Positions 1 through 10,915 of a DNA stretch of 64,000 bases are shown here, one piece after another. Where the stretch lies: contig CP053171.1 of NCBI GenBank assembly GCA_014607495.2, positions 1,550,001 through 1,614,000 on the forward strand, in the 5' to 3' direction. The notes under the pieces are model-generated. The model had not been told where the DNA came from. It saw only the letters and a list, made by a program, of their open reading frames with translations, and did no database searches. Every line of letters begins with the position of its first letter. The stretch's first letter is position 1. This DNA is from Carposina sasakii (taxonomy: Eukaryota; Arthropoda; Insecta; Lepidoptera; Carposinidae). A program made the translations under genes and the position numbers.

Positions 1-390
1 GGTGGAAAGACAGCCTTATATATTATGTGCTATTATAACATAATTTCACCTCTAGTGTGTACATCCTCCAAGACAGCGATGGAATGATTAAAGAACAAAG
101 AAACATTTAACTTTCTTACATAATCTAGCACTCACAATTTGTAGTCTTTTTCCTCGTCAAGTTTAGGTGAGTTTCAACTTTATTGCGGTAATAATAAAAC
201 CTACTAAGTTATAACGACTTGCCCTTTGATGTTCATCAGCTTTTGTGAAATGAAATCTTGTTGGAATTATGACACTAAAAAAGATAAGTAAAGGAAAGGA
301 TTTCGTGTTCTAACGTTTGTTTTTTTTTATGGTGGTAAGTTAAAAATTTTCCTTGATACAAAGCTCAAATTATAGATTGTGGTTACCTAA
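1..390. other. anonymous AT-rich stretch
   Basis: No reading frame, RNA gene or repeat family shared with the rest of the window was recognised here. Confidence 0.5.
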
Positions 391-655
391 TATACATACA
401 TACATATAATCACGCCTTTATCCCTCAACGGGGTAGGCAGAGCACCAACGGTCGATAGAACCACATAGTGCCACTTCTGACCAATTTTGAGGGTATAGTT
501 GAGATGTACAAGTTCGGTTAGTAGTGACAGGTGGTCCGCCCATCGCCTACAAAACACCAAGACCCTCTTGTCCCTCTACTGACTAGTACAGTATGCCCGG
601 GAAGAGAAGCAGCTGTAGTATTATACTTTTTTTTTCACTCCCAGAGCAGGATAGA
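391..655 (+). repeat. Repeat A, copy 1 (about 250 bp)
   Basis: First of seven copies of one dispersed repeat. It opens with CATA microsatellite-like sequence, then TAATCACGCCTTTATCCC, runs through a conserved middle (accacat-gtgccacttctgacca) and ends in a T-rich run and 'cactcccagagcag'. No pol III boxes or terminal repeats were recognised, so its class is unknown. The frame at 531-719 lies inside it and is not a gene. Confidence 0.8.
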
Positions 656-896
656 AGAACCTAATGGTTACCTAATGCATAATCTAATACTAATTTATAA
701 GTTGTACAGTAGATACTGATCTAATGAATAGAATGACAATATTAGTGACACAACTACCTAGCTATGCAATGATCATTAATACACTTGCCTAGTTATGGCA
801 ATTGCAGAGAAACATGTAATATACTTACTTTATGTTAATTTATCAATTATACTTATGTATAGCAATAAGAAGCATAAGCTAGACCTACCTATTATA

Positions 897-1160
897 TACA
901 GGGTGTACCAAAAAGGGTATGTTAAGCGAAAAGCTATGTAAATAGCCCAGTATAGAGAACCTATCCACAAAATTTGAGATCCGAAATCACATGTTTATTT
1001 TTCCCGATAGTATGGAGAATTTTTAAATATATCAGGAATTTTCATACAATCTTGAAAAATAAAAATGTGATTTCGAGTCTCAAATTTTGGAAATAGGTTC
1101 TCTATAGTGGGCTATTTGTACAGCTTTTCGCTTAACATACCCTTTCTGTTACACCCTGTA
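897..1160. mobile_element. MITE B, full copy 1 (264 bp, palindromic)
   Basis: The left half from TACAGGGTGTACC and the right half ending GTTACACCCTGTA are inverted copies of each other over about 120 bp, with only a short unpaired centre. Identical length (264 bp) is found at 10652 and 56253. The outer TA pair suggests a TA target. No coding capacity, so non-autonomous. Confidence 0.85.
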
Positions 1161-2011
1161 TAAGCTGTCAGGCAAATAGTGAAACGCATCAATACCATTA
1201 TTTCGAGTTGGACGTCAGTATTAAAGTCCTCGGATAACACATTTTTAATTTGATATCCCATGTCCTTAGAGTCGACTTAGAACTTACCTACATGCGTTCT
1301 CTCAGTAAGCTTGTAACTTACATCCATCTAGCCCTATATGTGAAATTTTAAGTGCTAATTGGGTACATAGCGTTTAAACTATTCTTTAACAGCGATAAAT
1401 CAAAATAAATCATTTTGCACCAACGCGTCCAAAATGAAGTGGTTTTACCAAGCTTTTCTACTCCTCCAGTCGACATAAATACAAACTTGAAAATTTATCC
1501 CAAAAATATTTGTTTTCCATATAGACACTAGCGACATCAACAATGATAAAATGTGAGCTTGTAACACCGATACTCTCGACCTTTGTCAGCGTAATGGTTT
1601 CCGGACGAATTTGAATATTTCAATGAGAAATTTTATTTTTGTTCTGAAGTCGTGAACATTCCGAGAGAACAACCGGAACGTAATTCAATCAGTTTCCCTG
1701 AGATGAAATCGCTTTCTTTGATGATTTCTACTTTTTCTAATGATTTTCAAATCATTCTTGTAATTCATTAGATTAAATTTATACGGAAACTAAAATAGGA
1801 AGATTAAGGGGCGGATTTTTTAGAACGTCAAAATTTGACGTTAATTTGACGAATAAAGTAAATATGTCTTTGATGATCAATTGCTTAATTTATTATTTAT
1901 ATCTCTAAAGGTTATAACAATAATAACGACATTATATAAACTTAAAAACTAATTTGACCTACACGAAATTAAATATAACATTTACAAAGTTGCCATCTAC
2001 CGGAAGGGTGC
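1161..2011. other. anonymous AT-rich stretch with a short palindrome
   Basis: No gene recognised. Positions 1824-1842 form an interrupted palindrome (AACGTCAAA, A, TTTGACGTT). Confidence 0.5.
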
Positions 2012-2085
2012 CCAGAATGCTGGCAGCATTGCCACGTTGTATGGCAATGCTAATTTTTTGCGCAAAAATGAGACCTGCATTCTGG
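2012..2085. other. three-stem folded sequence
   Basis: An outer 9-bp perfect stem (2012-2020 with 2077-2085, CCAGAATGC/GCATTCTGG) encloses two perfect hairpins: 2026-2034 with 2042-2050 (GCATTGCCA/TGGCAATGC) and the palindrome 2055-2068 (TTTTTGCGCAAAAA). Pairing is seen directly; whether it acts as RNA or is the centre of a decayed transposon is unknown. Confidence 0.55.
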
Positions 2086-2231
2086 TCGGGGAGCTTTCGC
2101 GTAATTAAAAAAAATATGTCGTCCTCTTAAACTTAATCACGATAGAGACAGCATTAATTTTATTTTTCTTATAGTCTGATTTCAGATATATTTGATACTT
2201 GGAAAATTCTGCCCTTAATCATAGAACACAC

Positions 2232-2327
2232 AATAAACATGTAATTTCCAGTCTCAAATTTTGTAGATAGGTTCTCTACCTACTTTCGTAGCATTCCACA
2301 TTATACCCCTTTTTATGACACCCTGCA
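2232..2327. mobile_element. MITE B, half copy
   Basis: Only one arm remains, ending in a degraded GACACCCTGCA; inner part matches 'agtctcaaatttt'. Confidence 0.65.
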
Positions 2328-2649
2328 TAAATAAATATTTAATTTGACAAAATGAAATTCGTACAAATACATCGTCATAGATTAATCCGAAGTAAGTACC
2401 TACACCAATTGGCAAGCCAACACAAAAGCAGTGTAATTTTCCATCGGTGTGCACAAATATTGGCTTCCAATATCTGTGATTGGTCTGTACGGACAGACAG
2501 GTTATTAGGTAGCTGCTCTTTGGAGATAACCCTAAATGAAGGACATGGTGGAGATTCGAGAATCTATGTGAGATTGGGCCTACATTCTTCTATCTATCTA
2601 TATCTTCTTCTTGTTATTTGTATTTTCTCTATGTATATCTCTTCTATCT

Positions 2650-2852
2650 TTAAATATAATATGTATCTGATCGCTGTTTGTTCACGCTAATAAACGGCAT
2701 ATGCTCAGAAATGGCATAACCGATTTGGATGCAGTTTTCGGTAATTATGATGGTCATTACCTAACATTTACTTTATTTTGTTTGTTTGTTTGCAGCGAAT
2801 AGGCTCCGAAACTACTGTAGTCTACTCTGATGGAGTTGCGGGCGTTCACTAG
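2650..2852 (+). mobile_element. Helitron-like L, decayed copy 1
   Basis: Shares with the other L copies the 5' 'cggatcgctgt', a middle 'accgatttggatgcagtttt' and the 3' end 'gttgcgggcgttcactag' followed by T. Internal divergence is high. Confidence 0.6.
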
Positions 2853-3450
2853 TACAGACTATGTTGCGTAGTATGAAACAGTAGCTGATGCAAGTTACTG
2901 CAGTTCACGTGATCGGTAATTATAGCATATATGCTATAATTCTAGCTTATTAGTAATAATTAATTATAGCTCATTTTCATATATGAGCTAGGTACCTAAC
3001 TATTAAGTTTCATCGAAATCCCCTCGGCGATTTATGCGTAAATGAGTAAGAAATGAGACATGTGAAGATATTCACACAAACTTTCACATGTATTATAATG
3101 TTCGCAGATTACGATGAAGGCAGATCGATTGGGAATATGTATGCTAGCTAACGTATGTACTCCGAGTTATAAATTTCCCTAGATCCTCAAATATCACTCA
3201 TAACTACTAGCCACTCGTGTGAGTAGTACTTTGTATCCTTTGACATAAGAGTTTTTTCAACAGTTGAAACTGATTGATATTTAAAACAACGATAATGATG
3301 GGATGAGCTGACTTACATTTACATCCCACTTGTAAACATTAGGATAGTAAACCGATCTCCCATAGCCCTAAGTAGGTTTAAGTTAGTTAAGGATATTCTA
3401 AAGTTTCTTTGATCTGGTTGTTGAATCTATCTATATAAATAAATACATTT
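2853..3450. other. anonymous AT-rich stretch with a 24-bp perfect palindrome
   Basis: No gene seen. 2918-2941 is a perfect 24-base palindrome centred on CATATATG; 2967-2974 pairs with 2983-2990 (TAGCTCAT/ATGAGCTA) just downstream. Confidence 0.55.
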
Positions 3451-3680
3451 TCACACACTTCACAACACATTAACTTAGTCTCACATTAAGATCCATAAGA
3501 TCTTGTGTCGTGGGTACTAAGCAACGATATATAAATATATAGATAAGTGTAGAAACATCCATGACTCGGAAACAAACATCAATATTCATCATATCAATGT
3601 TTGCGCCTACCGGGATTCGAACACAGGACCTATGGCGCTGCAGGCAGGGCCACTACCTACTACACCAATCGGCCGTCAAT
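3451..3680 (-). mobile_element. SINE H, full copy 1, tRNA-derived
   Basis: On the minus strand the element starts with a tRNA-like head carrying an A box (ATTGGTGTAGTAGG) and a B box (GTTCGAATCCC), then a body with 'gacacaagatc' and a TG-rich tail. The B box has one change here (GTGTTCGAATCCC). Six further intact or partial copies occur in the window. Confidence 0.8.
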
Positions 3681-3689
3681 ATATAATAT

Positions 3690-4256
3690 ATTACTATACA
3701 TATAATAAAAATATAACGGATCGCTGTCTGTACATGGAAGATTTACGAGAAAAAATATTATATGCTACCTTTGTGGCGTGGCGTCGCTAATGCGCAGAGT
3801 GCGCGGCAGCCCCAACACGATCCTGACTGTCGTTAAAGAGAAACCCGACTATCACATCTGGAGGCACTGGATTCAATTGAAAATTGTTGTGCCCGGTGAT
3901 CCAGGTGAGCAGGGCGGGTACTTTCAAAACTAGAATATATATAACACATACTAACATTAGCCTCATAAGTTTTTTGTTTAATACTAACAAAATATGGATG
4001 AAAATCTGAAATAAAGTTATTTTATTTTTTTATTTATTTATCAACGCAATAGTACCCAAAAGAATGATTTTTGGAATTTTTGTCTGTTTGTCGGTTCGTC
4101 TGTTTCTCTGTGCATGCTAATCTCACAAATGGCTGAACTGATTTCGATGCAGTTTTCAGGAATATATTCTGACAGGTCCTACTTAACATATTGGCTACTT
4201 TTTATCCCGACTTTTATTTCGACATTTTGTTTTTTCTGTAGTCCACGCGGACGGAG
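3690..4256 (+). mobile_element. Helitron-like L with a ~270-bp internal insert
   Basis: 3693-3771 matches the 5' part and 4042-4256 the 3' part of the uninterrupted L copy at 47967-48288. The stretch 3772-4041 is absent from that copy and holds an open frame on the minus strand. The usual CTAG end is missing here: the match stops at 'gacggagt'. Confidence 0.6.
3787..3990 (-). CDS. 67-codon open frame, possible captured exon with signal peptide
   Basis: The frame starts at ATG-containing MLVLNKKLMRLMLVCVIY, a strongly hydrophobic N-terminus resembling a signal peptide, followed by a hydrophilic part (LNPVPPDVIVGFLFNDSQ) and a stop. On the minus strand a TTTATTTCAG acceptor-like site lies about 20 bases before the frame, and base composition is richer in G+C than the flanks. 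No convincing 5' splice site ends it, and I do not recognise the protein. Because it lies in the insert that splits a Helitron-like element, gene-fragment capture is a possible origin. Chance ORF remains possible. Confidence 0.3.
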   Translation of the reverse strand: MLVLNKKLMRLMLVCVIYILVLKVPALLTWITGHNNFQLNPVPPDVIVGFLFNDSQDRVGAAAHSAH

Positions 4257-4636
4257 TAAATAATAATTAGTTTATCCTTTCCACTCGTCACCGGCACAAT
4301 GGCGGCTCTATTGTATATGAAAAATTACTAGTCAGTTATTCTACATCCTCTATTTTCTTCGTTGATGAAGATAACTGACCTGGAAAACGGTATATTGAGA
4401 CAAGTAGTTAGCCTGGTGCTCCGGGGTAACGGTTAAGACTTTTGTATAATTATTGTATCACTTCTATATTCTTACTTAGTATCATTAATTTCCACTAGGG
4501 TCTTTTTTTTTCAAAGTTACCGAATAAAAAACTTCTTTGCTTCATTGAACTTTTGTGACCTGCTTTGTCACGTGTTAAAGGGATTGTACCTATCTGTTGT
4601 ATTAAGATTTAAAAGTATTTTTCCTAAACCATTTCA

Positions 4637-5100
4637 TCGACTAACACATTTAAAATTTGATTGGTATCGAAATGTCGCTACCTGTATAGAAAATTCCGTC
4701 ATAGACCAGCTAAAACTTAACACCAACTACATAAATAACTTTCGAATGAATAGTTAAATTTTGATTGAGTGAAAAATTTACAAACAAACATATAAATAAA
4801 CAAACTTACTTTTGCATCCATCGAAACAAAATTAGGTATAAATAGAGTTATTGAAGTTAAAGTTTATCGAATCCACTTCGAAATGTACTCGTGTACATAA
4901 ACTATCACCGATAACTAAATCATCCGAAATCCTGGCACTACAATCGGTCCAATCAGCTCCAATCCGTGACCCTTTCGGGCGGTCAGCACGACCCTTCGCC
5001 CGATAAGTTGGGTTGATAAATTGGTTAAAACGTTCGCCTATAAATCTTTATTAGATTAGCGACATTTCGATACCAATCAAATTTTAAATGTGTTAGTCGA
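4637..5100. repeat. 43-bp perfect inverted repeat flanking 378 bp
   Basis: 4637-4679 and 5058-5100 are exact reverse complements (outer end TCGACTAACACATTT). Pairing stops abruptly on both sides. No target duplication is visible, and the interior has no transposase frame. It may be a MITE or a local inverted duplication. Confidence 0.7.
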
Positions 5101-5761
5101 CGCAAATAATGTATGCCACTTGGTCTTGAGTGCTTTTGTGTCACACTATATGATCTAGTCACGATGACCATAGCTTGCTCTCGGACCCTGGAACCATATA
5201 AATAATAACCCTTAAATTCACAATGAACTTCAATGTAGTTTTCTAATATATCACTCAGAAACCTAACGTTTCCACATCGGTTGCGACTCTTGGACCCACT
5301 TTTACCATACCCGGCCTTTCAAAAAATTATCCATTTTATACCATTCATATATGTTTTTAACCTCTAATTTGCCATCTTATCCTTTTTAATATGGAAAGGA
5401 CGTTGATTGGACCCTACTTAAAATTAATATTAGATTCATTGGTCATCCAGATTGTATCCAAATATGTCGCTACAGTTTATAACAATCTCAATGGGCATGC
5501 TCCTGTAATTTTTATTTAATTTCACTAATAATACCCTTAATATACCCTTTTTGTTACGCCCTGTATAATTCATATATTCTCTTCTATTCAAGGTAATAAA
5601 ATAAAATATTGGCTCCTTAGCCCCTTTTTACGATGAAATGGTATTAAGTATATTACGACTTATGAAACATTTTAAAAGCTTTTGAAAATTGGTAATTTTG
5701 AAGAAACCTCATGAATTTCTTATTTTTGCTTTTTAATATATTTACTATTTTTAATATTTAA
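5101..5761. other. anonymous AT-rich stretch
   Basis: Contains only a solo MITE B end fragment at about 5538-5568 (TTGTTACGCCCTGTA). Nothing else recognised. Confidence 0.5.
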
Positions 5762-6011
5762 CGTATAATACAAGAGCTGTATCTCTTCCCTGGCATACTG
5801 TACAAGTCAGTAGAGGGACAAGAGGGTCTTGGTGTTTTGTAGGCGATGGGCTGACCACCTGTCACTACTAACCGAACATGTACATCTCATAACTAACATA
5901 ATAAACTATATCCTCAAAATTGGTCAGAAATGGCACCATGTGGTTCTATCGTTCCTTGGTGTTCTGCCTACCCCCCTTACGGGGGGCGTGATTATATGTA
6001 TGTATGTATGT
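5762..6011 (-). repeat. Repeat A, copy 2
   Basis: Full-length copy in reverse orientation, ending in the TATGTATG run on the right. Confidence 0.8.
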
Positions 6012-6027
6012 AATATTTTTACAGATG

Positions 6028-6225
6028 GCTGTATGTACCCAAAATTGGGTAGCCAAAACTGAAGAATCACTAAGGAGACCATACAGCTACGTTCAAGAAA
6101 GCAGGGTCTGATCTAAAAGGTCAGTGACAAGTTGCTAGAACGCCCATGAATTCCTTAGTCGACTTTACAACAAACACGGAAGAAGATGCAGTTAGAGAAT
6201 ACATCATGTGAATACCCGCATCTTG
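6028..6225 (+). repeat. Repeat J, copy 1
   Basis: J is the commonest dispersed repeat here: 'ggggtagccagaactg', 'gatcccacagccacgttta', 'gtgacaagttgctagc', 'ccttagtcgactctta', 'ggagatgcagctgatgta', 'gaagccccgcatcagcac'. This copy has all blocks but is diverged. Class unknown. Confidence 0.7.
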
Positions 6226-6654
6226 TAAGCTCCTTGGTTTTATTAAAAAAAATTAAATTTTCACCGCAACATAAGGCACAAGATACGTTTATCCGAGGTA
6301 CTCTCAAAGTTACGCGTAATAAGGTTACCTACACAGAAAATATTATAAATTATGCAGAGAAATAAGAAAAGTTCAAGAAAAAATAAACTAGGGTGGTGTG
6401 CAGACTACAGACATAGATATCATAATTTTTTTCTTAAAAACTATGCATTGGAATAAACGTGGAATTAATTTAAAATACGATCACCGCCACTGCCGAGCAT
6501 CGAAAATTCTAATTAGCTGTTGCCCGCCACTTTGATCTTGTGGACTACAGTATGTAGCAATTATGTCCTTCTCCATGCTCCCTACTTATCTAATGCACAA
6601 TTTTTTGCTTGACTGAGTAAATAAAGCGTGAAGGGGTAACTAACTTTCGTATTA
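6226..6654. other. anonymous AT-rich stretch
   Basis: Nothing recognised. Confidence 0.4.
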
Positions 6655-7330
6655 TTATTATTTGTATCTCTTTTGAAATTCTCGGGACTACAGAGTCCCG
6701 GTCCTTTGAGAGGCGTGCATCGGGCCGTAGCCAAGATGTAGAGGCCCTTTTAAGAGAACTTTAATATGGTGTTGGATACACATGACGGATACCATCGCCG
6801 AACGCACAATATGATACACCCGGCGATGGTCTCCGCCATGTGCAAGACTATTGGAGTGCAGAGCTCTGTCATGCGATGGGAAACAAGGTCATGGGCTATG
6901 GGGCTGAATTTTGGGTGGGGTTGGAAAATCGGGCTATTGAAGGAGACTAACGGACACCTGCCATTACAACCAAGTCTCATAATTGTTAGGTGGCAGGCGG
7001 TGACTCGCCAACTCATTTCATGGGCCCCCTGAAACGGCCGCACGCACGGAGCGACAAAGGGGGCAACATTTGGTGAGCGGCTAGGGTGGAGGGGTGCCCC
7101 TGGACTTTAAACCGAAGCCAACTCGCCACTTACTGACGGGCACGTCCACCCTCGAGCTGTCATAGCTCTCGCGACTCCACTCTGCCCGGCCGGCAAAGGC
7201 AAGGCAGAGGTGGGGGAACTGTTCCTCGTCAGATCTCACTCCGGCGCCGGAGATGAGGAACAGGGTCTTCCCCCGGGAGCACTTCAGGTCCGTGGGAACG
7301 CTACCTCCCAACAGCTCGCCACAAGCTGCC
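6655..7330. mobile_element. GC-richer block M1, probable LINE 3' remnant
   Basis: The left part (to about 6915) matches 36296-36530 at 'actattggagtgcagagct' and nearby blocks, so it is a dispersed repeat. It is bounded by TAT-rich simple sequence and has no conserved protein motif. The overlapping open frames on both strands (6750-7043, 6766-7032, 7081-7311) show no recognisable domain. A non-LTR retrotransposon untranslated tail is the best guess. Confidence 0.45.
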
Positions 7331-7835
7331 CTTATTATATTATTATTAGTTGGGATACATACAATATGTGTAATTGATCATAGCTAGACCTTGGCTTGTA
7401 TTCAGAAACACTACATATATATAGATAGGCTCGATACTCGTATTATGTCATTATAATTTATTTATATATTTATACACTCGGATATGAAAACATTCATCAC
7501 GATCTTGCAAAACCATTTTCATGGTTTATCTGCAAGTTTAATTATTATTAGTTATAAGTGTGTATTTAAGTGTTTGTATTCGTAAATAATAAAATAATTT
7601 CTGTTATTGGTAAATAAGATATCTGTATTTTTCTAACAAAAAAAAAATGTAACTAAAAAATTTGCTAAACTTAAATTCAAAGTAGCTACTTGTCTAAATA
7701 TAAATTTCGCCACTCGTAACATTACAAGTTATCACGGAGCTTTCCAAACTTGATTTTATTATGTCTGTGATATCGTTAAATCTATATCTTTGTAAAGAGC
7801 AAAACAACGTCATTATTCGCACCTGCTACTTTATG
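7331..7835. other. anonymous AT-rich stretch
   Basis: Nothing recognised. Confidence 0.4.
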
Positions 7836-7965
7836 ATCGTAAACACACATGAGAGCTCTGCACGGAATGCAAAGGTCGTGGTTTCAAGTCCCACTCGGGT
7901 GAAGAATTTTTTCATTTTCTTTATGAATAATTTTGTAACACATGCAAAAGATTGGACAACGCATG
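7836..7965 (+). mobile_element. SINE K fragment, tRNA-like
   Basis: Carries 'gagctctgcacggaatgc' and a T-arm-like 'gtggtttcaagtcccac' followed by a T-rich body 'ttttttcattttctt', matching 30284 and (reversed) 39985. The D-arm half is degraded. Confidence 0.5.
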
Positions 7966-8051
7966 ATTCATAGTACACTTGTAATTTTCCGGGTATAAAA
8001 TTATTTCCTAGATTATAATGTAGAATACGACCTTTAGCGAGAATCCAGCTC

Positions 8052-8263
8052 TCCTACTTATATCATAAACGCAAAAGTTTGTAAGTATGGATGGATGAAT
8101 GTTTGTTACTCTTTCACGTAAAAACGGCTGGAGCGATTAAAAAAAATTGGTATGGAATTAGCTGACACCCTGGATTAACACATAGACTACTTTTTATCCC
8201 GGATAATTTCGACGTTTTGTTTTTTCAGCAGTCCACGCGAACGAAGTCGCGGGCGTCCACTAG
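8052..8263 (+). mobile_element. Helitron-like P, copy 1
   Basis: Begins near 'tcctacttatatcataaac' and ends 'gtcgcgggcgtccactag' followed by T. A hairpin-forming segment (CGCGAACGAAGTCGCG) lies just before the CTAG end, as expected for a Helitron terminus. Confidence 0.65.
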
Positions 8264-8822
8264 TCTGCCATAAAGTTGATGCTGTCTCTATTTTTATAAA
8301 ATTTTACAGAAAGACAGCATTAAATTTATCATTCAGATAGGCTGTCTAACCATTGGAAAAATTGGTTCTTATTTTGTATAGTGCATGATGCGTCTCCGTT
8401 AATGTTGCCATGGTCGAATTATAGGTCATCCCTAATAGTGAATAATCATTAGGTCAAAATTAAACTATAATCTATTAATTACAGTATTGAATTTGATCTA
8501 GTAATTAGGAGGCAATGAGATTGATGTGGTTTAACCAATCAATTATATTATTCCTCTATGTACATACGAGTAGATAGTAGATAGAATAGTGTACTACATA
8601 TTATCATGTAAGGGCAAGCTTAATGCCTTCAATAACCATATCTACTCGTACCAGCTGATCTGTCTATTCAAATATATAATCTATGGGTAGTACGAACATC
8701 CTTCCATCCTTGAATTTTTAAAAAGCAGTAAAGAGCAATTCCCATAATTTTCACGGGAACGGAACAAATGTAAACTAAAAAATTACGCGTATGAAGTAAA
8801 AAATGGGTAGTTAATACTAAAG
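8264..8822. other. anonymous AT-rich stretch
   Basis: Nothing recognised apart from short AT-rich tracts. Confidence 0.4.
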
Positions 8823-8901
8823 CACATTATCATCACATCAGCCTATGCACAGTCCACTGCTGGACGTCCCCCTGGGCACGCCACAAGGCTAACACTTCAG
8901 T
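8823..8901 (-). repeat. Repeat D, 3' fragment
   Basis: Short tail fragment with the block 'cagtccactgctggacgt' next to a CATCA run. Confidence 0.65.
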
Positions 8902-8935
8902 TTTCGCCATCCTAATACTAAATACGCAAGTTAAG

Positions 8936-9058
8936 CTCATAACTAGCAACTTGTCACTGATCTTTTTTGACCACTTGTTAATAAACATGGCTGTAGGATC
9001 TCTTCAGCGATTCTGCATTTCAGGCTACCCCATTCTTGGGAACATAGACATGTATATA
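8936..9058 (-). repeat. Repeat J, partial copy
   Basis: Left half of J in reverse, from 'ctagcaacttgtcactgatc' to 'ctaccccattcttgggaac'. It supplies the start of the open frame 8951-9349, which is therefore spurious. Confidence 0.7.
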
Positions 9059-9095
9059 TGTCGCAGTTGGATCTGCGACGCCACCTATTTTCAAT

Positions 9096-9420
9096 TGTTG
9101 GAGTTAGAAACGTCAAGTGAGCAGCTGTCACTGTCACTTGGGCATGGACATGACAGGGTGCTGAGGGGGCGCCAGGGTAGTTTTACAACGGCCACATGGT
9201 CGGTTGAATTGAGCGGTGGATTAATTCTTGTTGTGACTGTCGAGCTATGCACTGGTATCGATCAGCCGTCGTGTACTTGCCGCGTTTCTACGTTATCCGT
9301 TAAAATCTTGGCAATCCTGTGTGTAAATACCGTGAAAGTATTTGTGTAACCTAATTAAAGTTCACAACTACACGCTGCATTCTTTATTTTGGACCATGGA
9401 CCATGCCTGACACCTAACGG
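9096..9420. other. GC-richer block, unassigned
   Basis: Starts TGTTGGAGTTAG and contains a promoter-distal-looking 'ttctttattttgg' near its right side. It differs in composition from its flanks. A solo LTR is possible but no TG...CA pair with a target duplication could be fixed. Confidence 0.25.
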
Positions 9421-9772
9421 CATCGCCCACCTTCTCCCCATCTTCGTGATATATATATGTATTTTAAACTCGTAACACTTTATATAGTAGTTCCAATAAG
9501 AGTTCCAATTAATACTATAAATTATATAGCTCATTACCAATGCAATTAATAGCTTGAATAGCATATTGCGTCTATTGAATACTTTATTATAGCTTTATAT
9601 AACTCTGCTATTCAGAAATAGTCAACCGATGGCAAACCAATCGGGTAAATTCAGTCACTGTGAAAGGAAACTAGTAAGTATAACTGTTAACTTAAATTAA
9701 AAAATAATAATATGTGTTTGATACCTAAGTAATCTCATTTTCAAAAATTATTACATACATAAATATATACAC

Positions 9773-10312
9773 GGCTATGTTCGCGAAATAGGGTGCAAGA
9801 TCTCCAGGATCATGATGGAGATCGCACGGTTACTTTTAGCATAGTGGGGGCAGATGTAAGTAAATTATCAGTGTTTCTAGAAGTAAGTAGGTAGGTCAAA
9901 GAAGTACCTGTGGGGTTTTGTTATTTCTTCTTCCGCGCGGAATCTTATGTAGGGCTTTGGGGTTTTTCACTTCAATCCACTTTTAGGTATTCTTCACTGT
10001 TACTTCACTTTTAAACGAAGGTCACTCCTTTGGGTAGGTCAGTTTGTCACACACAAAAATTCATTTGTCGAGCGAGAGGTCAGTACCGCGGTGGTTGGGC
10101 AACTATCCGATAGGGGGAACACACGTGGCCCGCTTTAGCGATAGGACGATTAGAAGAGGTAGAAACAAAATTATAGTTCTAACAATTAGTAACAACTTGC
10201 TAGCATATCACATGAAAGAATGCTTGAGTACCTTACTTCCTTAGTCGACTTTTACAATGTGCATGGACGAAGATGCAGCTGATGTATTCTAGTTAAGCCC
10301 CGCATCAATAAT
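9773..10312 (+). repeat. Repeat J copy split by a ~310-bp unknown insert
   Basis: 9773-9870 holds the 5' blocks of J ('tttagcatagtgggg', 'agatgtaa') and 10182-10312 resumes with 'aacaacttgctagc' and continues to 'gccccgcatcaa'. The intervening 9871-10181 belongs to no other family seen here. Confidence 0.6.
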
Positions 10313-10651
10313 CTAAAATAAACATCAATAATAAGAAAAATAATACTTTATAAATAAATTTAAATAAGGTGTGCTTCTTACTAGACGATTACGTTATACA
10401 ACTTGACTCTTGATGAAGAATGATAAATCCAAAATACACTTCCTTACAATATAAGACAATATAACAGTCGACTGTCTAAACATTGGTTTACAAACTAGAT
10501 GATCTACTAAGTTATTTCTCTATGATTTTGTGAAGCGCTGACTCAGCCTTTCAATAGAATGACCACCACTCAAGTAAATAGGTTCGATGTTGGATTGTGT
10601 TGGGTTTGTACTTACTGAATTGGGTATAACTACGGAATACGCAAATTACTA

Positions 10652-10915
10652 TACAGGATGTAACAAAAAGGGTATGTTAAGCGAAAAGCTATTTAAATAG
10701 CCCACTGTAGGGCACCTATCCACAAAATTTGAGATCCGAAATTACATGTTTATTTTTCCCGATAGTATGGAGAATTTTGAAATATCTTAGGAATTTTCAT
10801 ACGATCTAGAAAAATAAAAATGTGATTTCGAGTCTCAAATTTTGGAAATAGGTTCTCTATAGTGGGATATTTATATAGCTTTTCGCTTAACATACACCTT
10901 CTGTTACACCCTGTA
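10652..10915. mobile_element. MITE B, full copy 2 (264 bp)
   Basis: Ends TACAGGATGTAAC and GTTACACCCTGTA; arms paired over about 120 bp. Confidence 0.85.

Noticed and set aside
1434..1478. 14-codon ORF resembling a signal peptide (MKWFYQAFLLLQST)
   Set aside because: Stops at once and lacks a convincing 5' splice site; too short to support.
2352..2690. 112-codon frame
   Set aside because: AT-rich, low complexity at its C-terminus, no domain, runs into a Helitron-like copy.
6750..7043. Overlapping open frames on both strands, 88-97 codons
   Set aside because: No domain; part of the block also occurs at 36296, so it is repeat DNA.
8951..9349. 132-codon frame
   Set aside because: Its start lies in repeat J on the opposite strand and no domain is recognisable.
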